DNA of 64,000 bases from Propionibacteriaceae bacterium. GTDB taxonomy: Bacteria; Actinomycetota; Actinomycetes; Propionibacteriales; Propionibacteriaceae. Both the position numbers and the translations under genes were made by a program. The DNA lies in the NCBI GenBank assembly GCA_027492545.1, contig JAPUEL010000045.1:1-64000 (forward strand). Reading direction: 5' to 3'. Under the pieces are notes generated by a model. The model searched no databases and was not told the origin of the DNA. It saw nothing but the letters and a program-made list of their open reading frames with translations. Positions within the stretch are counted from its first letter, which is position 1; each line of letters starts with the position of its first letter. Shown here one piece after another: positions 61,168 through 64,000 of the stretch.

Positions 61168-61290
61168 CGGCAACTCCTGTCAGAGATCGGCGGCGAGATA
61201 CACGCCTGAATCAAAACTAGGCGACGACGCCTGACCGCGTGACGGAAACGGTCAACACCCCAGCCGACCCATGTGCACGGCTGAGCCGGA

Positions 61291-62040
61291 TCAGCCGTCC
61301 TGCCCGATGAGCCGGTGGGCGCGGAAGAGGCAGGCGAACTCGGCGCCCATCGCACGGCCCTGCGCGCCGAGCATCCCGGGGATGAAGTCCCGCGGGGCGG
61401 GATGCCCAGGGATGTCGGCCAGATAGGCGCCGTGTGCCTCCAGGGAGCGCACGCCGGCGTCGACGTTGGCTCGGGTGAGGACCGCGCCATGCGTGGGGGA
61501 GTTGTCGCCGGCCACCAGGAACCACGTGGTGCCCCATTTCGCGAGCCCCTCGTCGGCCGCCAGCTCCGGATGAACCCAGGTGTTGTCCGCGTCGCGGACG
61601 GCGTCCAGCGTGACCAGTCCGGCGACTCGGTGATCGGCCTGATTGAGGCCCCAACCCACCTCCACATCCCACGAACTCGTCACCACGACATCCGGCTTGA
61701 AGGTGCGAATCGCCCGGGCCACGTCGCGGCGGAGGGGGAGGGAGTAGACCAGCATGCCGTCTGGATGGTCGAGTATCTGCAGGTCGGCGACGCCCACCTC
61801 GTCGCACGCGGCGCGCTGTTCAAGGGCGCGCAGCGGACCCACTTCAGCCGGCGGACGCTGCATCCCCGCCTCTCCTGACGTCAGCAGCAGGTAGGCAACC
61901 TCGGCACCCTGGGCGACCCACCGGTGCACGCAGGCGGACAACCCGTACTCGACATCGTCGGGGTGCGCAACGACGCAAAGAATGCGCCGGAAGTCCTCGT
62001 CAGGAAGCGGTGCAAGCGCCGGTGGCGCGGCTTCGCTCAT
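61291..62040 (-). CDS. PIG-L family deacetylase
   Basis: A 249-aa zinc-dependent N-deacetylase of the LmbE/PIG-L fold. AHPDDVEYG (zinc and catalytic Asp) and QADHRVAG (third zinc ligand) are intact. MshB (mycothiol), BshB and mycothiol amidase share this fold; the C-terminal RDFIPGMLGAQGRAMGAEFACLF tail does not settle which. Start ATG 62040 is two bases after the tandem-DUF1801 stop, so they form an operon. Confidence 0.9.
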   Translation of the reverse strand: MSEAAPPALAPLPDEDFRRILCVVAHPDDVEYGLSACVHRWVAQGAEVAYLLLTSGEAGMQRPPAEVGPLRALEQRAACDEVGVADLQILDHPDGMLVYSLPLRRDVARAIRTFKPDVVVTSSWDVEVGWGLNQADHRVAGLVTLDAVRDADNTWVHPELAADEGLAKWGTTWFLVAGDNSPTHGAVLTRANVDAGVRSLEAHGAYLADIPGHPAPRDFIPGMLGAQGRAMGAEFACLFRAHRLIGQDG

Positions 62041-62042
62041 GA

Positions 62043-62816
62043 TCAGGACACCGTCCTCGCGGGAGGAGTGTCGATCCCCACGAGCGCAGCCACGACCCGC
62101 ACGATCAGGTCACGGGGGAGGGGCTCGGTCAGTGGGAACCACAGCGTGCCCTTGCCCCGGACGTACGGCTCGAGCTCCGTCCGCAGCGCAGGATCGGCAG
62201 GCACGGGATAGACGGCCACATGGTCCTTCCAACCCGAGACGAAGACTCTGGCCCGTCCCTTGACCGTCTTGTAGCCGACGATGCCGTAGCTCAACACCTC
62301 GTCGGCATGGGGGAGTTCGCCCCGAATCAACTGCCTCAGCTCGTCGAACATCGGGCGGGAGGCTGGGGGGACTGCCGCCACGTACTCGTCGACGGTGCTG
62401 ACCTTTCCTGTCGGCGCCCCGCTCTGCGCGTACGACGTCTGGAGCATGTCCCTGAGGACGGCGGGGTCGGCGTCGGTGAGCTTCGTGAGGTAGAGGCACG
62501 ACACACCCGTCTTGTGTTTGCCCAGCTTGGCCAGGTGCTGGCCGTAGCGGTCGAAGCCCTCGAAGTAAATGGTGAGGTTCGCCTTGCGGGGACTGAACGC
62601 CAGCCGTGGCATGTCTCCCTCGCGGCCAGTGTCGTACCGATAGTGCTGCGAGCCGAAGCCGATGATGCTGGGGCCCCACATCACCGGCGGCTCTCCGGTG
62701 ATCTCGTTCATCACCTGGATGAGCTTGGCCGATTCGTCACGACGCCGCTCCGCGACGGTGGCCAGGAACTCCTCGACGGGGACGGCGGTGGGGCGCGTGG
62801 CGCTGTCATCCGGCAT
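62043..62816 (-). CDS. Protein with two DUF1801 domains
   Basis: A 257-aa fusion of two DUF1801 (YdhG/YjhG-like) domains: the first about 12-130 (SAKLIQVMNEITGEPPVMWGPSIIGFG) and the second about 138-250 (VDEYVAAVPPASRPMFDELRQLI, DEVLSYGIVGYK). Each is normally a separate 110-150 aa protein; Bacillus members act as iron chaperones, but the general role is unknown. No good ribosome site; TTGACA at 62846-62851 (minus) could be a -35. Cotranscribed with the PIG-L gene. Confidence 0.85.
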   Translation of the reverse strand: MPDDSATRPTAVPVEEFLATVAERRRDESAKLIQVMNEITGEPPVMWGPSIIGFGSQHYRYDTGREGDMPRLAFSPRKANLTIYFEGFDRYGQHLAKLGKHKTGVSCLYLTKLTDADPAVLRDMLQTSYAQSGAPTGKVSTVDEYVAAVPPASRPMFDELRQLIRGELPHADEVLSYGIVGYKTVKGRARVFVSGWKDHVAVYPVPADPALRTELEPYVRGKGTLWFPLTEPLPRDLIVRVVAALVGIDTPPARTVS

Positions 62817-63069
62817 CTGCCCACTGTCATCGTCCGGAAGCAACCTGTCAAGACCCCAGGGGAGCCCTCGGCACACCTCATGTCCGAGACAAATGACATA
62901 ATGCAGCTTATCGGTCAGTTGTCTAGGCAGCGCTGTAGACGACGGGATCACCCATCTTCCCGCACAGCTGGCCACGGCAGTGCTCCCTTGTGGCTGGCTC
63001 CTCGGTGTAGCCTGCCTCTGGCATCGCGAACTCTGCTGCACCACGCCGCTTGGAAGAATCAGGAAACCC

Positions 63070-63561
63070 ATGCCTATCTCTCGCTCAGTCACCCGGCGCC
63101 TGCCCACGCTCCTCGCCGGTGCCATCCTCCTGACCGGCCTTGCCGGCTGCTCCGGATCTGCGACCCGCGACGACGACTCCCAGGAGGTCACGGAAGCCGG
63201 CACTGCCGACGTCTTCTCGCTGCGGCTCGGTGACTGCTTCAACGACACCACAGATGAGGAGATCTCTGATGTGCCGGCCGTGCCGTGCGCGGAGCCACAC
63301 GACAATGAGGTCTACCACTCATTCCTGATGCCCGACGGCGAGTTCCCCGGCCAAGCAGCGATCGATGCCGCAGTCGAGGAGACGTGCCTGAACGAGTTCG
63401 AGTCATTCGTCGGTATGGCCTACGACGTCTCGACGCTCGACATCTTCCCCCTCACCCCCACCGAGCAGGGCTGGGACGAACTTGCCGACCGCGAGATCAT
63501 CTGCACCGTGTACGACCCCGCCGGCCAGACCTCAGGATCCCTGAAGGGCGCCGCCAGGTAG
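63070..63561 (+). CDS. Septum_form-domain lipoprotein
   Basis: A 163-aa secreted lipoprotein. The signal peptide ends in lipobox LAGC; a short Asp-rich linker precedes the Septum_form domain (LRLGDCFNDT, VPAVPCAEPHDNEVYHSF, CLNEFESFVG, ICTVYDP) with four conserved Cys that could make two disulfides. Such proteins are linked to septum formation in actinobacteria. AGGAAAC precedes ATG 63070. The 253-base gap upstream shows CATAAT (near 62897) as a possible -10 and no gene. Confidence 0.85.
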   Translation: MPISRSVTRRLPTLLAGAILLTGLAGCSGSATRDDDSQEVTEAGTADVFSLRLGDCFNDTTDEEISDVPAVPCAEPHDNEVYHSFLMPDGEFPGQAAIDAAVEETCLNEFESFVGMAYDVSTLDIFPLTPTEQGWDELADREIICTVYDPAGQTSGSLKGAAR

Positions 63562-63890
63562 GTCCGGCGACTGAACGGTAGAACCTGGCGAACGGCAGTC
63601 CGTGACGTCGATCTCGTCGATCGTCGACCCAACCTCGCCGCAATGCGCGAGATCCATCAAACGGGCCTCCCCTCCATTACATCGGATTCTCTGGATAATC
63701 CGATGTAATACGGGATCCGCGAGGTCAGGCCTGATGGCCTCCGCGCGCAGATCCGGGATCGCCAGAGCGCTTCACACAGACTCCTGGGGGGCGATGGTCT
63801 TGACGGAACCTTGACCGGATGAGCATCGAACGCACACGACTGGGGCGTCATAGTGGTGTCACGTTTCTACATGTTCTTAGGAGAAAGTCC
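63562..63890. other. Intergenic region with a low-GC palindrome
   Basis: 329 bases with no convincing gene. The only structure is the inverted repeat listed at 63676-63709. It separates two lipoprotein genes on the same strand, so it probably holds the promoter of the second. Confidence 0.6.
63676..63709. promoter_or_regulatory. Large AT-rich perfect inverted repeat (operator candidate)
   Basis: ATTACATCGGATT and AATCCGATGTAAT, 13-bp perfect arms with an eight-base centre. About 38% GC in a 70% GC surround. It may be a GntR-type operator for the gene at 63891, or a recombination site. Confidence 0.5.
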
Positions 63891-64000
63891 GTGCTCGTTC
63901 GACACGGCGGTCTGCGCCGCTCCCTGTTCCTCACCGTCCTGGTGACCACTCCCGCGTTGACGCTAACGGCCTGTGGGCAGAATTCACCCGTTACCGGTTC
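63891..64000 (+). CDS. N-terminus of a lipoprotein (runs off the window)
   Basis: 36 codons are visible: a basic start, a hydrophobic core and lipobox LTAC, then a Ser/Pro/Thr stretch. TTAGGAGAAAG lies six to ten bases before GTG 63891. The long palindrome-bearing leader suggests a regulated gene, possibly a solute-binding protein of an ABC importer, but nothing past the signal is in view. Confidence 0.7.
   Translation, partial: MLVRHGGLRRSLFLTVLVTTPALTLTACGQNSPVTG

Noticed and set aside
63559..63656. Short minus-strand frame starting with ATG behind GGAGGGGAGG
   Set aside because: About 41 codons with no sense composition, ending inside the Septum_form gene; the purine run is probably chance.

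Overview
The window is about 70% GC, densely coded, with short intergenic gaps, many 4-base start/stop overlaps (ATGA or GTGA) and frequent GTG starts. Markers of Actinobacteria are RbpA, the small-basic-protein/DUF881/GarA/MerR/DUF151 block, PimA and its acyltransferase, and a polyprenol-mannose synthase next to Lnt. The pyrophosphate-type phosphofructokinase (GGDD and PKTIDND motifs) closely resembles, from memory, the Propionibacterium freudenreichii enzyme, so a Propionibacteriaceae host is the best guess (inference). No insertion sequence, phage gene, CRISPR array, rRNA or tRNA gene was found. The window looks like ordinary chromosome rather than an island.

Layout. 1-7.1 kb: EEP-family hydrolase, M50-like protease, HtrA protease, MFS permease, alpha/beta hydrolase, DUF308 protein, cold-shock protein. 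7.2-9.2 kb: TrkH/KtrA potassium uptake. 9.2-12.6 kb: a gluABCD-type amino-acid ABC operon with intergenic hairpins. 12.7-15.9 kb: a betaine/choline-type (OpuB/ProU) ABC operon. 15.9-19.8 kb: CYTH-CHAD protein, an SDR epimerase, a short stress sigma factor, and a textbook SigB/SigF-type promoter driving a CsbD-like gene and a 47-residue GPGG membrane protein. 19.8-22.3 kb: a sulfur-relay operon (SQR-like flavoprotein, TusE/DsrC, DsrE) behind a CsoR/CstR-like palindrome. 22.5-28.3 kb: alpha/beta hydrolase, metY, VIT1-type metal transporter, metX-metW, 5'-3' exonuclease. 28.4-32.4 kb: lnt-ppm-fxsA facing rbpA-glpQ. 32.6-36.5 kb: pdxY, an HTH-MurA fusion, and lpdA. 36.5-41.6 kb: aldo-keto reductase, GH42 beta-galactosidase, PTS EIIA, EamA, YbaK, GNAT. 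41.7-51 kb: thrS-HIT-patA-pimA-pgsA2 running into DUF881-sbp-DUF881-garA-merR-DUF151-merR, a merger of two blocks that are separate in Mycobacterium. 51-58 kb: YihY, a GH42-GH95 glycoside hydrolase operon, PPi-PFK. 58-64 kb: an orphan TadE-like pair, aldo-keto reductase, YciO, DUF937, PIG-L deacetylase, a tandem-DUF1801 protein, a Septum_form lipoprotein, and the start of another lipoprotein at the right edge.

How the parts act together. Several blocks are coherent pathways: homoserine to homocysteine (metX, metY, metW); phosphatidylinositol mannoside synthesis (patA, pimA) with lipoprotein and glycan lipidation (lnt, ppm); host or plant glycan removal (GH42, GH95, EIIA); osmotic and ionic balance (TrkH/KtrA, OpuB); and envelope or division control (HTH-MurA, GarA, MerR pair, Septum_form lipoprotein).

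A pattern across the window: at least 18 genes carry a TANNNT -10 box whose last T lies only 6-9 bases before the start codon, which predicts leaderless mRNAs. This decided several starts given here. At two of these promoters (HTH-MurA at 34994 and GH42 at 56580) a palindrome overlaps or abuts the -10 box, giving specific candidate operators.
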